Source: DATJGF01 sp035495315 (GTDB lineage Bacteria; Verrucomicrobiota; Verrucomicrobiia; Limisphaerales; UBA8199). From it: a DNA stretch of 64,000 nucleotides. The stretch lies in the NCBI GenBank assembly GCA_035495315.1, contig DATJGF010000237.1, positions 48,756 through 112,755 on the forward strand, written 5' to 3'. Each line of letters begins with the position of its first letter. The stretch's first letter is position 1. The position numbers were made by a program, and so were the translations under genes. A model generated the notes under the pieces. It did not search any database. It was not told the origin of the DNA and saw only the letters and a program-made list of their open reading frames with translations. This document shows positions 45,673 to 55,826 of this stretch, piece by piece.

Positions 45673-45917
45673 AAATCGATACGTTGAGAATTCGGATCCG
45701 GTCGCTCTGAAACAAAGTAATCGCACCAAACGCTGCATTCCAAGTAGGCGAGGACCCCAATGTTCCTGCTGTACGTGGTAATGACGCGCGGCTTCTGTGC
45801 TGTAGAGCCCGCATTCATAATTGGCCGGCATGACCGTAGCCAAGAGCCTTATTTGCTTTTGAATGCCTCCCGGCTAAACTTAATGCAAGAATACCGACGT
45901 CAATCAATCGAATTTCA

Positions 45918-47165
45918 GTGTTAAAATTCCCCAAAGCACACTTCTTCACCGTTAGCGCCCTATGTTGGATAGTCGCAAACACGACGCCTTTACCGGCGGT
46001 TGAAACCTTCACCAATCCGATTATACCAAACGGTGCAGACCCCTGGATCGTTTATCGGGCCGGCTACTACTATCTGACTTATACTACCGGTTCAAACGTT
46101 CAGATCCATCGAGCGACACGCCTGGCGGGGACTAACGGCATCGGTCCCTCGGCGATAGTCGCCGCGTTCTACCCCCCTGCCCCATTCAACCAAAACGTCT
46201 GGGCCCCGGAACTCCATTTTCTGCAAGGCAAAGCTTATCTCTACTATGCGGCCGATGACGGCCTCAATGCCGATCATCGAATGTTTGCCGCCGAATCTGC
46301 CAGCACGGGGCCGACCTTCTCGTTCGTGGCCAAGGGCAAGGTTTATGATCCATCCAGTGATCGCTGGGCCATTGATGGGACAGTGCTTGAAGCGCCGAAC
46401 GGATCGCTTTATTTCATCTGGTCGGGTTGGCCAGGAACAACCGATGGCTTGCAAAATCTTTATATCGCGCCGATGATCGACCCATTGACCATCAGCGGAC
46501 CACGCGTGCTCATCGCCACACCCAATTTGCCCTGGGAAAGCTGGATCGAGGAAGGTCCGGAAGTGCTTCAACACAATGGCACTACTTTTATCGTCTATTC
46601 AGCAAACCTATCCTGGACGGATTACGAGTGCCTGGGAACGCTGGTCAATACCAACGGCAATTATCTCAATCCATCTTCGTGGACAAAATCCTCCTCGCCC
46701 GTCTTCGCTACTTTCAGCAGCGCAAGCAGCGCGGTTTACGGTCCGGGACACTGCAGTTTCACCAAATCCCTCGATCAATCCGAAGATTGGATCTTTTATC
46801 ACGCGGCAAAATACAGTGGCGCCGGATGGATTCGCGATATCCGAATGCAATCGTTTACCTGGACCACGAACGGCTTGCCCAATTTTGGTAAACCTATTCC
46901 AGCCGGCACAACTCTGCCGATTCCGTCGGGTGACGCGTTTACCTCGGCGCGCTTTCAGAGCATCACTCCGGGGGCTAACGGTTCCGCCCAACTGAGTGCG
47001 ACCGCGCCGTTGCCGCTGCTAACTAATCAATGGCGCCTGGAATTTTCCAGTGACCTGAATCAATGGGCCACCGTCACCAATGTCTCCGGGCTGCAGTACT
47101 CGCTCGACTATCGCGACGAACCGTCAGGCTCCAATCGATTCTATCGCATAGAATCGATTCGCTGA
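45918..47165 (+). CDS. Glycoside hydrolase family 43-like secreted enzyme
   Basis: A 415-residue protein with start GTG at 45918 and a signal peptide (ALCWIVANTTPLPAVET). The five-bladed beta-propeller of GH43 begins with NPIIPNGADPWIVYRAGYYY, where the D in GADPW is the likely catalytic base. The WAPELHF segment and IDGTVLEAP supply the pKa-modulating Asp and the acid Glu (E in EAP or in EEGPEVL). Family members include arabinanases and arabinofuranosidases, so it probably releases arabinose from plant polysaccharide. The C-terminal 70 residues form a Verrucomicrobia-type tail (LTNQWRLEFSSDLNQWATVT) seen on many exported proteins. Two hairpins lie at the 3' end. Confidence 0.9.
   Translation: MLKFPKAHFFTVSALCWIVANTTPLPAVETFTNPIIPNGADPWIVYRAGYYYLTYTTGSNVQIHRATRLAGTNGIGPSAIVAAFYPPAPFNQNVWAPELHFLQGKAYLYYAADDGLNADHRMFAAESASTGPTFSFVAKGKVYDPSSDRWAIDGTVLEAPNGSLYFIWSGWPGTTDGLQNLYIAPMIDPLTISGPRVLIATPNLPWESWIEEGPEVLQHNGTTFIVYSANLSWTDYECLGTLVNTNGNYLNPSSWTKSSSPVFATFSSASSAVYGPGHCSFTKSLDQSEDWIFYHAAKYSGAGWIRDIRMQSFTWTTNGLPNFGKPIPAGTTLPIPSGDAFTSARFQSITPGANGSAQLSATAPLPLLTNQWRLEFSSDLNQWATVTNVSGLQYSLDYRDEPSGSNRFYRIESIR
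47133..47159. repeat. Long palindrome inside the 3' end of the GH43 gene
   Basis: AATCGATTCTAT-CGC-ATAGAATCGATT is a perfect 12-bp stem with a 3-base loop within the last codons of the coding sequence. It is followed immediately by a second hairpin. Possible role: mRNA 3'-end stability or a terminator element. Confidence 0.8.
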
Positions 47166-47194
47166 GGGCTCGTTTTAGAATTGTACGAGCCCTC
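47164..47194. terminator. Hairpin between convergent genes, terminator candidate
   Basis: GAGGGCTCGT (47164-47173) and ACGAGCCCTC (47185-47194) form a perfect 10-bp stem spanning the GH43 stop codon. It lies between convergent genes and could serve both strands. No T-run follows, so a Rho-independent terminator of classical type is not proven. Confidence 0.55.
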
Positions 47195-47276
47195 GTGAGG
47201 ATGCTCTGATTTAAGGCTGAAACGCCCTATTATTTGAGCACAACGAAAACGATTGCCCAAACACGCTTTGAGCGCC

Positions 47277-50045
47277 TTACGGCCCCAACTGCAAACGGTA
47301 GAACTTGGCTTGGTTAGTCACGCTGTCCGTTACTACGATCTGGCCATTTTGTTCGATTGGATTGAAGTTCGAAAATGAGAATGGACTCGCCAGGTTGGTG
47401 GTAGTGGCAAGTATGTACCGCCCCGCATTGGTAGGCCACGAAATCGTAACGATTCCCGCCTCCAATTTGATCGCCAGGCTCGGCGCTGGCGCGGGCAATG
47501 CGTTAGGTCCGGCAGCGTAATCGCTCCCCACTTGTCCCGGCGTCAGAGCCCCCTGATAAATCCGAAACTCATCGACAGTGCCGTTAAGATAGGGATCCGG
47601 GTTGAACATCGATTTGCCGATAAAGCTGTTGACATCAATGTTGTCGGTCACGGCGAGTTGCACGTTCGTGTTGCGGCCGACCAAGGTGCCATTGAAATAA
47701 AGGTCCATCTCCTTGTCGGTGTAGACCCCAACGATTTGCATCTCGGGGACGTTATCCAGATTTGTTGAGAGACCGACGTCACTGCCAAAGCCGGGCTTGA
47801 ACATCGTCAGATTCAAACCATCCGAACCGTTGTGTGGGGTAAAATAGATAGAGCTGTTACCGCCACCGCCGCCATTCTGGTCGCCAAAGTCCCATAACCG
47901 CACCCATTGGGCATTGGCGCTGAAACTGGCCCAAGCCTCAAACGAGACAGCAGAGTAACCACTGATGATTCGAGTGGGCAATTGCACATAACCATTGACG
48001 CCATCAAGGACCAGATTGGTCCCATCCAACTGAGCGCTGCCATTGAGCGTGCCGACACCGCTCGCTCCAGCAACGGCATCGCTGACCGTCGTGCTGCTAG
48101 TCGGATCATTAAAACTGTACCGATGGGTCAAGACCGCAGGCGCCACGGTGACTTGCGCTGAACTGTGGAACGTTCCGAATTGAGCCGAAATGTTGGCGGT
48201 ACCAGCTGCGATTGCCCTGACCAGGCCGGTGGAATCGATCGTGGCAACATTGGTGTCACTCGAGGTTGCCGTCGGAGACCCATACAAGAAGAGATCAACG
48301 TTGGAGACATTGGCGAAGTTGCCGGCGAAAAAGGCATGTTGCGTCTCGCCCAGTTTCAGTTGGGGACTCATTACGAGCGTCGCGGATTGCAGCGGGCCGG
48401 CGTTGGTTACAAGGTTGTCGGGCCCGGCGGCTGTATCAACCGCGATGCGGTCGGGGGAAAGGGCACCGTCATAGATGCGAAATTCATTAATCGTTCCGAT
48501 TAAGTATGGGTCGGCCGGGTAGAGCGACCTGCCGACGTAACTGAGTTGATCCAGTGCCGGCGACAAAGGCGTGGTGGCGTTGCCCGTGCGTCCAATCAGC
48601 ACGCCGTTGGCATAGATGCCCAGGAACCCCGAGGGGGGGTTAAGAACCGCTACGATATGCAAATTGGTCTGGTTATCCCAGCCTTGCGGGTGGTTGGCGT
48701 AGGCCCCGAGATAATTCAGGTCAACCCAATTGCCTCCCGCCCGCGGTGAGAGGCGGAACTGTTCATTGATGTTAGCTCCATCCACATTGCCAAAGGAAAA
48801 GAGCCGGCTCCAATCCCTAAGCTGCACTCCAAAACTGGCCCAAGCCTCGATTGTTAAAGCGGTGCCATTGCCAATGATTTGTGCTGGCAGACCGAGATAA
48901 GTACCGTCGCTGCCATCTAACACCAATTGGGTGCCATTCAAGACCGCGTTCCCAAAGAGCGTGCCATTCCAAGCCGCCCCACCGATCGAGTCGACGGCAG
49001 TTGTACTGCCGGGCGTATCGTTAAAGCGGTAGCGGTGACTTGGAGCCAGTAAGTTGGGAACCACCGTCACCGTTTGAGTGGCGGAGAGCCCCTGGTAAGT
49101 TGCCCTGACCGTAGTCGCGCCGACTGCCACCGACTGAATAAGCCCCGCACTCGAGACGGTCAGCACGTTCGTATCCCCCGAGGCATAGGTAATCCCGGCG
49201 AGTCCATTCAAAGTCACTGAATTGGTCAAGCTGGCGTATTGGCCGCTGACATTAGCCGTTTGGCTCAAACCGACGGCCAGCTCCGATTGCGCCACGGTCA
49301 ACTGAATTGATTGCAAAGCCCCGGGATTGGTACTGACGTTATTCGGTCCGGATTCAAAGCTCGCCTCGATCGCCGGTCGACTCAATGCCTGGTTCCAAAC
49401 CCGGAATTCGTCAATCGAGGCGACGAGGAATGGATCGGGTGCATAGAATGATTTGCCTAAATAACTCACTTGGTTTGTAAATCCTGAAAGGGGAGGCAAG
49501 GCCGCCGAGGGGGATCCGGTAATCAACACGCCGTTGGTATAGGCCGCCAAAGTCCCACTTGCAGGATCGAGCACAACGACCACATGGACATTTGTTTGAT
49601 TATCGAGGCTTTGAGGATGATTGGCGTACGCCGAGCTCGCCTGTGTGCCGAAGAACAGGTCGACATAGTTTCCCGGCGCGCGAGGTACCAGCCGGAAATC
49701 CGTCAGGACATTGCCGGAATCGCCCAAGCTGCCGAAGTTGAACAATCGCGCCCAGTCGCCAAGCTGAGTGCCGAAGCTCGCCCAGGCTTCGATGGTGACC
49801 GCGGTCGCGTTGGTAATTATTCCCCCGGGCAATTCCGCGAAGGTACCGATCGAGCCATCAAGGACGAGTTGGCTGCCGTCAAGCGCCGCCGAACCGTTGA
49901 GAGTGGCGCTCCAGCTCGAGCCACCCACCGAATCGGCAGCGGTGGTGCTGCCCGAGGAATCATTGAAACTATAGCGATGAACCAGATCAGCATTGGATGA
50001 AATGGCGAGGCAGAGGATAGCCATCGGTATGATTTGCATTTTCAT
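47277..50045 (-). CDS. Secreted three-unit LamG/concanavalin-like surface protein with Big2-type linkers
   Basis: A 922-residue protein with signal peptide (MQIIPMAILCLAISSNADL). Three LamG-like units of about 200 residues begin with HRYSFNDSSGSTTAADSVGG, HRYRFNDTPGSTTAVDSIGG and HRYSFNDPTSSTTVSDAVAG. Each contains the ALTIEAWASF and VDEFRIW/IYQGALT strands of a jelly-roll laminin-G fold. Between them are Big2-type Ig repeats (VLTVSSAGLIQSVAVGATTV, IDSTGLVRAIAAGTANISAQ). The C-terminal 60 residues are the tail KFYRLQLGP type also seen on the GH43 protein. It is probably a surface adhesin or carbohydrate-binding protein; no catalytic residues are evident. The repeat units make the nucleotide sequence partly repetitive. 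Confidence 0.9.
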   Translation of the reverse strand: MKMQIIPMAILCLAISSNADLVHRYSFNDSSGSTTAADSVGGSSWSATLNGSAALDGSQLVLDGSIGTFAELPGGIITNATAVTIEAWASFGTQLGDWARLFNFGSLGDSGNVLTDFRLVPRAPGNYVDLFFGTQASSAYANHPQSLDNQTNVHVVVVLDPASGTLAAYTNGVLITGSPSAALPPLSGFTNQVSYLGKSFYAPDPFLVASIDEFRVWNQALSRPAIEASFESGPNNVSTNPGALQSIQLTVAQSELAVGLSQTANVSGQYASLTNSVTLNGLAGITYASGDTNVLTVSSAGLIQSVAVGATTVRATYQGLSATQTVTVVPNLLAPSHRYRFNDTPGSTTAVDSIGGAAWNGTLFGNAVLNGTQLVLDGSDGTYLGLPAQIIGNGTALTIEAWASFGVQLRDWSRLFSFGNVDGANINEQFRLSPRAGGNWVDLNYLGAYANHPQGWDNQTNLHIVAVLNPPSGFLGIYANGVLIGRTGNATTPLSPALDQLSYVGRSLYPADPYLIGTINEFRIYDGALSPDRIAVDTAAGPDNLVTNAGPLQSATLVMSPQLKLGETQHAFFAGNFANVSNVDLFLYGSPTATSSDTNVATIDSTGLVRAIAAGTANISAQFGTFHSSAQVTVAPAVLTHRYSFNDPTSSTTVSDAVAGASGVGTLNGSAQLDGTNLVLDGVNGYVQLPTRIISGYSAVSFEAWASFSANAQWVRLWDFGDQNGGGGGNSSIYFTPHNGSDGLNLTMFKPGFGSDVGLSTNLDNVPEMQIVGVYTDKEMDLYFNGTLVGRNTNVQLAVTDNIDVNSFIGKSMFNPDPYLNGTVDEFRIYQGALTPGQVGSDYAAGPNALPAPAPSLAIKLEAGIVTISWPTNAGRYILATTTNLASPFSFSNFNPIEQNGQIVVTDSVTNQAKFYRLQLGP

Positions 50046-50491
50046 AAATCAGCTTTGGTAGGCAACCGAATGTAATGGACTGGTAAGGTTCTGTTGTCGT
50101 TGTAAACTCCATGCCCAGGGTTGTCAATGACGCTTCTTCGGTTGAATGTTCCAGGATTGACACCCAAGTTTCTGGCTTTCGGATCGGGTAAAATTCTCAG
50201 GTCTAAAGTCCAAAGTCAGTCGGAGAAAACCCGGCATTTTCTGCGGGTCAGAATTAGTCAAGAATTACTCAGAATGGCTCAGAGACGGAGCTGAGGGCGG
50301 GATGCGGGGATGTGTATCGGGCTGAGGTGACAATTGGTTGGATTTGGCGTCGTTTGGCGTCAATTGGCGACAGCGAGCGAGGACGCCGACGAGCATCTAC
50401 GGCGCGGCTTGAACCCGCTTGACTGATTACGGATTCGTGGCCGAAGTGCGTTACGCCGTCATTAAATAGGGCCTCGCCCCTGCCGCCGGTG
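50046..50491. other. Non-coding gap of 446 bp
   Basis: No convincing reading frame. Three copies of TTGGCG(T) occur around 50345-50370, and a run of AGAATT/AGAATGG repeats near 50250-50280. No hairpin with T-run or recognised RNA was seen. Confidence 0.5.
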
Positions 50492-53098
50492 TCAATTCAT
50501 CACGCCCTGGACTCCAGGAAATACCGGACCGTCGGGCTGTAATTCTTTGCGGGCGTCCGTCCAACCGATCGCTGTAGGCGGGGGCGGAGGGGTGGTCGGC
50601 TGCATTGCGGCGAACAACTTATTAAGCGATGCTTCAGCCTGTTGGCGTGTGACGGCGTAGATGAGGAGCGATTTCTTTTCTAAACCGGGTGGTGATTTGC
50701 CTCCATTAAGTGTGGCCACCCAGGCCCGGCACTCGGGAACCGGCGCTTCCAACGCGGCCAATTGTCCCAGGATTTGGTGGAACAGCGGTAATGGTCCTAT
50801 AGCCTTTTCTCCGAGTGTGCGCTCGGTGTTCAACGCGGAGAGCAGATGAAGCCTGGCCTGTTCCTTATTCTGGGTTTGAGTCTCGAGGCGGGCCAGCCCA
50901 ATCAATCCTTCGGGATAAAATCCATTTGTCAGTGCTTCCTGGTAATACGCTGCTGCCTTTTCGCGCTGCCGCGCCACCTCGTAAAGATAAGCCAATCGTA
51001 ACGTCAAATGTGGCGCCGGCCCTTTATGCTTCAGGGTTTCGGTCCATTGCCCAGCGGCCGCGAGATTCTTTGACATGAGGTTCAGCCGGACCATCATCAA
51101 GATCAGGTCGACGTCATCGTCAATCGACGATTTTAAGCGAGCGAGCTGCTCCCGTGCCTCGCGCAAATAGCCGGCTTGAAACAATAAATCGAGTAAGAAC
51201 TTCGAGTGCTCGACGTGCATCTCCGGCCGGCTACACGCCTCTCGCGCCAGCAATAAGGCGCTCTGCAGCTTCCCTCGATTTGACTGACAGATTGCCAGGC
51301 CAATGAGCACCGTGGGATGCGTGGGCTTTTGGCGCGATATCTTTTCCAAAAATGCCTCTGCAGGACCCCAGTCGCCGCACAGCCATAAAGCCCAACCGGC
51401 TGCCCAGATGGTCGAGGGACTCTTCAGACCAGTGGTTTGCAGCAAAAATCTCAGCGCGTCGCCCACCTGCTGATTTTGGCCGAAGTAACCGGCAGAAACT
51501 GCCAAGGCGATCGCCCCTTCAATCGATTTCTTATTGGTTCGCAAACAAAGGTCTGCGGCGATATGGGCCCGGACGAAATCGCAGCGGACGAGTGCGTCAT
51601 AGGCCGCAGAAGCCAATTCGAGTTCTTGCTTGCTCTTTTTGGAAATGCCGGCGACGCGATTCTGCAATTCCGTCTCGATAGCCTTCACCTCCTCGTCCTT
51701 AACTTTCGGGCGGTTCTGCCACGCCGCTTTCAAGGTAGTAAATTCCGGTATCGGCAAGGTAAGCCGGTCACGGTAGCGGCCGAGGCGACAACAACCTATC
51801 CCCACTACCAGCGTGCCAAACAGGAAAGAAAAAACGCCAAAGGACATGCCAACGACGCCCCAAAAAGAAAACCCAAATACGAGCCCGACGATAAGAACAA
51901 GAACGCCCACTTGTTGAAGTGGCCGCAGTCTTGCCTGTGCACCGCTCCGTCGAGTCCAGCGCCGCAACTGTTTGCTGTCTCTTTGCTCCTGCTCGGCGAG
52001 TGTTCGTTGAATTTCGGCAATCAACGTTTCGGCTATCTTGTCAGGTTCCTGGAGTAGCGTAATGGCTGGAGCGCCAGAGTGGGCGGGAGGAGATTCGTCG
52101 TTCTCGGCCGGCAACGCCGCCAAACGGTCAGCGAGCGAAGGGTGAGTTGAATATTTGAAGAAAAGGTTGCGCTCCGATTCGGAGGGACTCTTAGACTGAG
52201 TGGAAGATAATTCTTCGATGAGCCATTGGGTGAACCCTTCTCCTGACTGCAGCCGCGCGACACGCTCATTCCAGGGGAGACGGGAGGCGCACTCATTGAG
52301 CGACTCGAGTTTGAGCAGTGATGAGCGGATAGCTGCGGCGCCGCAGAGGGCAGCCGCGCCGTGATCGGCGTCAAACTCGTCCTGACGCGAACAGGCGGCG
52401 ACTAGTCGCGCGGTCAAACGCACAAGTCGATCGGTGATACTAAAAATCAGCGCGGCGGGTTCGACGGTCTGCTTGGTCTTGCTATGGGTTTCAACATGAG
52501 CGTAAAGGCCTTGGGCCAGTTGCCGCGTGCGCCCCAGCCCGCGATTCATCCAATTTTTGTAGCCGCGCTGAACCATTTTGGCATGAGTTATTTCATGCGC
52601 CAGCACACCTTCCATTTCCCACTGCGACAAGCCGGCCATCAGGTCATATCCAATCCCGAGCACGGTTTTGCCGGCGCCACGGCGATAACCCTGCAGTTTT
52701 ACCCAGGCGTTGACGCCCATTTCAATTGAGATCTGGTGCGGCACTTGGACTTCCGTTTTAGCGCACAATTTCTCTACCAAACCAAACAGGGCGGGCGCGT
52801 CGGCTTTACGCAATTGGGTTCGGAGCTCTACCCCTTTACGGAGCCACACGCTACGCAACATTACTCTCAGGAGATTAACGTGCGCAGTTACTACTCCACT
52901 GATGAGTCGGATCAGGCCAAACCGCGCCAATGCCACCAGGATAACCATCTCCGCCCCAATGACCAATAGCATGCCGAGGACGGAAACAGTGAAAAAGAGG
53001 TACGACAGCAGAATGGTCACACCGGCTGCGCAAAAAAGCGCGAGCTTTGCGAATCCGGTTAATGGCCGGTCGCCAACTCTGGCTCCGCCTGCATTCAT
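50492..53098 (-). CDS. M48-family zinc metalloprotease with tetratricopeptide-rich C-terminus
   Basis: An 868-residue membrane protein. Two hydrophobic segments (about 15-60) precede the M48 peptidase domain with active site HEITH (H168-H172, E169) and a downstream EFDADHG giving the third zinc ligand region. Two further helices (about 405-445) follow. The C-terminal half (about 480-800) contains helical TPR-like repeats (AYDALVRCDFVRAHIAADLC, AWALWLCGDWGPAEAFLEKI, ALLLAREACSRPEMHVEHSK, AAYYQEALTNGFYPEGLIGL). M48 members such as HtpX and YcaL/BepA act in envelope quality control; the TPR tail suggests substrate or partner binding. It lies downstream, on the same strand, of a hypothetical and the patatin gene. 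Confidence 0.9.
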   Translation of the reverse strand: MNAGGARVGDRPLTGFAKLALFCAAGVTILLSYLFFTVSVLGMLLVIGAEMVILVALARFGLIRLISGVVTAHVNLLRVMLRSVWLRKGVELRTQLRKADAPALFGLVEKLCAKTEVQVPHQISIEMGVNAWVKLQGYRRGAGKTVLGIGYDLMAGLSQWEMEGVLAHEITHAKMVQRGYKNWMNRGLGRTRQLAQGLYAHVETHSKTKQTVEPAALIFSITDRLVRLTARLVAACSRQDEFDADHGAAALCGAAAIRSSLLKLESLNECASRLPWNERVARLQSGEGFTQWLIEELSSTQSKSPSESERNLFFKYSTHPSLADRLAALPAENDESPPAHSGAPAITLLQEPDKIAETLIAEIQRTLAEQEQRDSKQLRRWTRRSGAQARLRPLQQVGVLVLIVGLVFGFSFWGVVGMSFGVFSFLFGTLVVGIGCCRLGRYRDRLTLPIPEFTTLKAAWQNRPKVKDEEVKAIETELQNRVAGISKKSKQELELASAAYDALVRCDFVRAHIAADLCLRTNKKSIEGAIALAVSAGYFGQNQQVGDALRFLLQTTGLKSPSTIWAAGWALWLCGDWGPAEAFLEKISRQKPTHPTVLIGLAICQSNRGKLQSALLLAREACSRPEMHVEHSKFLLDLLFQAGYLREAREQLARLKSSIDDDVDLILMMVRLNLMSKNLAAAGQWTETLKHKGPAPHLTLRLAYLYEVARQREKAAAYYQEALTNGFYPEGLIGLARLETQTQNKEQARLHLLSALNTERTLGEKAIGPLPLFHQILGQLAALEAPVPECRAWVATLNGGKSPPGLEKKSLLIYAVTRQQAEASLNKLFAAMQPTTPPPPPTAIGWTDARKELQPDGPVFPGVQGVMN

Positions 53099-53195
53099 GC
53101 TTTGGGTTTATCCTTAGAAATGAGCGGGCCTTCAAGAAAACTTTTCGAACGACCGTAGAGCCAGCAAATAGGGTTTCTTCTGCGCGAAAAGAATA

Positions 53196-53483
53196 TCAAT
53201 CCTCGTCCCTGGCCTCGGCTGGATGGATGTTAGGATTGAGGTGTTTGACTTCAACATTAAGGTAAGGGCGGCGGAATCTTATGCCGTATGTTTCACCCCA
53301 CGTTCGGGTGCCGTTCCCAAGATGCCAGGAACAATGTTGAAATAATCCGTTGGAGCCGTCCAGGAATGAGGATTTTGCATTAGGGAGCATCCCCCAATAC
53401 AAGTGCAGAGAACCCTTTTGGCAGTAAAGCCGAGCAGACCAGGCCAGCATGCCTGCAGCAGCCAGCGCTGAAGCAAAAACCAT
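53196..53483 (-). CDS. Small membrane-anchored hypothetical protein
   Basis: A 95-residue frame with ATG at 53483 (a TTG precedes it at 53486; a stop lies about eight codons upstream). An N-terminal hydrophobic helix (MVFASALAAAGMLAWSARLY) is followed by a soluble, Trp/His-containing part (LHLYWGMLPNAK, FQHCSWHLGNGTRTW, ETYGIRFRRPYLNV) and a polar tail. It lies between the patatin and M48 genes on the same strand with gaps of 53 and 97 bp, an operon-like position. No family is recognised; the coding call is moderate. Confidence 0.5.
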   Translation of the reverse strand: MVFASALAAAGMLAWSARLYCQKGSLHLYWGMLPNAKSSFLDGSNGLFQHCSWHLGNGTRTWGETYGIRFRRPYLNVEVKHLNPNIHPAEARDED

Positions 53484-53536
53484 CAACTTCGAGAAAGACG
53501 GGCTTCATCGAGGGTACGAACGGCGCTGGCATCGGG

Positions 53537-54667
53537 TCAGTCAAAGCCGGGATCGGGAAGATGATTGGTCCATTTGCCCGCTTGACCGAATTCAACACCA
53601 GCTTGATACAGCGCTTTCATTTTTTCAGGAACAAATTCGTCTGACGGTGTCACCTCGAAGTCTTTGGGAATCGGCGCGTACCACATCTTGCCAAAACCAA
53701 TTCGATTCCGTACATGCTCAATTTGGTAGAGATTGCCGGTTTCATTGGCATCGAGCAGCATGTCCAAAGTGCTTTTAGCGATGCCCGACAAGCAATCCTT
53801 CACGCAGGCCGCGTTCGGATCCGGACCCATCTTGCCGTTTATAATTATGTGAAACGTCAGGTCCGGATGCCTTGCGCCACCTGCCTCCTCCATTTCTTTT
53901 ATGTGACGGAAAGTCTGGAAGAAATCTTTCTCAAAGAACAATTGGGCCCGCGCGCCGCCGTCGGCATAGAGATTACCATCAATGTTGACCGGCGAAACCA
54001 GGATGGGAATGGAGGCCGAAGCCAACACCACCTGGCGGTAAAGATCCAAACGCTTTGGGTTAGTGGTGTCCATGGCAATCGCCGTCAGGTCCCAAATGAT
54101 CAGTTTGCCTGAATCGTGGTTGACGGTGCCGACGTAAACACGCCGGTTTTCCTCCCGCCCCGCTTTGGCAACTCGCCTCAGCGTATCCTCGGAGATGTAT
54201 TTGGCGATGGTGTGCTTCAGCGGACGAGAACTATAGAGCGCATCAGAAAATAGCGCGAAGAGCAGGAATTTCTTTCGATAGATGTCCTTGGTTTTAACGG
54301 TGGTGTATGCCTGTTCCAGCAATTGATCATCTCCATAGTCACCCAGGAAAGCGTAGGTGGCCAGCAATGCGCCGGTGCTGACGCCGGTCACAACTCGAAA
54401 CTTGCCGGGCCGCGGGTTCTGCGGGTTTTGGCGCCAGCCCCGCAGCACGCCAGCACCCCAGGCCCCATGGGAACCACCGCCCGAAAGAACGAGCATTTCG
54501 ATGTTGGTCTCGGTGCTTAAAGACCGAGCCTCCATGATCTCGCGAACGGAGGACGCATGAAACTGGTAGTTGGTTACCGCGTGACCCGCATTCTCACAAT
54601 GGCGCGTTGAACAGCAGCCGGACACCAGCACGAGAACACCGCAAAAAATGAACTCTTGAGCTTTCAT
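53537..54667 (-). CDS. Patatin-like phospholipase lipoprotein
   Basis: About 376 residues from the ATG at 54667, which gives a lipoprotein signal with lipobox LVSGC. The patatin domain shows the oxyanion motif LSGGGSHGAW, the nucleophile G-V-S-T-G (Ser in VVTGVSTGAL) and the catalytic Asp in YADGGARAQL. Such enzymes hydrolyse acyl ester bonds in phospholipids; the lipid anchor places it at the inner or outer membrane. The frame extends upstream without a better start. It is divergent from the AraC-type regulator gene at 54910, sharing a 240-bp control region. Confidence 0.92.
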   Translation of the reverse strand: MKAQEFIFCGVLVLVSGCCSTRHCENAGHAVTNYQFHASSVREIMEARSLSTETNIEMLVLSGGGSHGAWGAGVLRGWRQNPQNPRPGKFRVVTGVSTGALLATYAFLGDYGDDQLLEQAYTTVKTKDIYRKKFLLFALFSDALYSSRPLKHTIAKYISEDTLRRVAKAGREENRRVYVGTVNHDSGKLIIWDLTAIAMDTTNPKRLDLYRQVVLASASIPILVSPVNIDGNLYADGGARAQLFFEKDFFQTFRHIKEMEEAGGARHPDLTFHIIINGKMGPDPNAACVKDCLSGIAKSTLDMLLDANETGNLYQIEHVRNRIGFGKMWYAPIPKDFEVTPSDEFVPEKMKALYQAGVEFGQAGKWTNHLPDPGFD

Positions 54668-54909
54668 GACTTGGACAATGGAGTTGTGATTTAGAATTAA
54701 TGGCGAAGGTGCCAAAAACAAAAAATCGTTTGTGCCAACCAAATCTCATCAGAGGCTTAGAAACTTTAGCGCGAACCACGACTCCCTGGAAGACTCTGTT
54801 ATTGTAGAAACGCGACATTCTTGTAAAAACGCGCCATGAGCAGGCACTTGCGCAGCCGGTCACCTTGCGACACCTTGGTGGCAATGACCCAGACACGCGC
54901 AAGTCGGCC

Positions 54910-55743
54910 ATGAGCATTCATCAACGAGTCCCATCTGCTCCTCTAAATCACTACGTCGCCTGGCTTTGGTATTACGTCGATTTATTTCCTGACCACGAGC
55001 GGGAGCATGTTCTTCCAGACGGTACTTTCGAGTTAATGATTAATCTGGAGGAGCGGCCTCGTAAGCTGTTTGACCGTACAAACCTCTCTCGCCATCAAAC
55101 GTTCCGGCGAGGTTGGATGTCGGGAACGCACAAAGAATACCTCGTGATCGACGCACTCCAGGGTTCAACCATGATCGGCGCGCACTTCAAACCGGGGGGC
55201 GCAACCGGTTTGCTCGGCATACCCGCAGCTGAACTCACCGGTCGAGTCGTCGAACTGGATGCGCTTTGGGGCAACGATATTTGGGACTGGAGGGAGCAGC
55301 TGTTCAGCACGACCGGGCCACAACGCAAGCTGGCTTTATTCGAGAAACTGCTCACCGAACGACTCTCTCAAACGAATTCTAAATGCCCGGATAATCGACG
55401 AATGAAATGGGCCCTGGGCCGCTTGCTCCAAACTCCCGAGCTGCCAAGCATTCGCGTTCTCACCCAGGAGCTTGGGATGAGCCATAAACATTTCATCGAG
55501 CAGTTCCGGCGCCAAGTGGGACTAACGCCGAAACTCTTTTGCCGAATTCGTCGGTTTCAGCAAGTGCTCGCCCACGTGCAATCGGGTAAAAACGTCAAAT
55601 GGGCCGATATCGCCTGCAATTGCGGATACTTCGATCAGGCCCATTTTGTAAACGACTTCGTCGCATTCGCCGGACTAAACCCATCGGCGTACCTGCGCCA
55701 GCATTTGGAAGGCGACCCAAACTTCGTCAGGGCTAACGGCTAA
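54910..55743 (+). CDS. AraC-family transcriptional regulator (helix-turn-helix 18 type)
   Basis: About 277 residues from the ATG at 54910. The N-terminal half (about 1-160) is the sensory domain common to this subfamily (DUF6597-like: LNHYVAWLWYYVDLFPDHER, VLPDGTFELMINLEE, GAHFKPGGATGLLGIPAAEL). The C-terminal AraC DNA-binding part has MSHKHFIEQFRRQVGLTPKL and WADIACNCGYFDQAHFVNDF with the two HTH motifs. Ligand unknown. It is followed by a secreted hypothetical (83 bp) and diverges from the patatin lipoprotein, either of which may be regulated by it. Confidence 0.9.
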   Translation: MSIHQRVPSAPLNHYVAWLWYYVDLFPDHEREHVLPDGTFELMINLEERPRKLFDRTNLSRHQTFRRGWMSGTHKEYLVIDALQGSTMIGAHFKPGGATGLLGIPAAELTGRVVELDALWGNDIWDWREQLFSTTGPQRKLALFEKLLTERLSQTNSKCPDNRRMKWALGRLLQTPELPSIRVLTQELGMSHKHFIEQFRRQVGLTPKLFCRIRRFQQVLAHVQSGKNVKWADIACNCGYFDQAHFVNDFVAFAGLNPSAYLRQHLEGDPNFVRANG

Positions 55744-55826
55744 GGTAAAAAATCTCCAATACAACCGCGTGGGCTCTGTGACAAAGTAAGCGACGAAATC
55801 AACAACACACCACAAGACTAACACGT

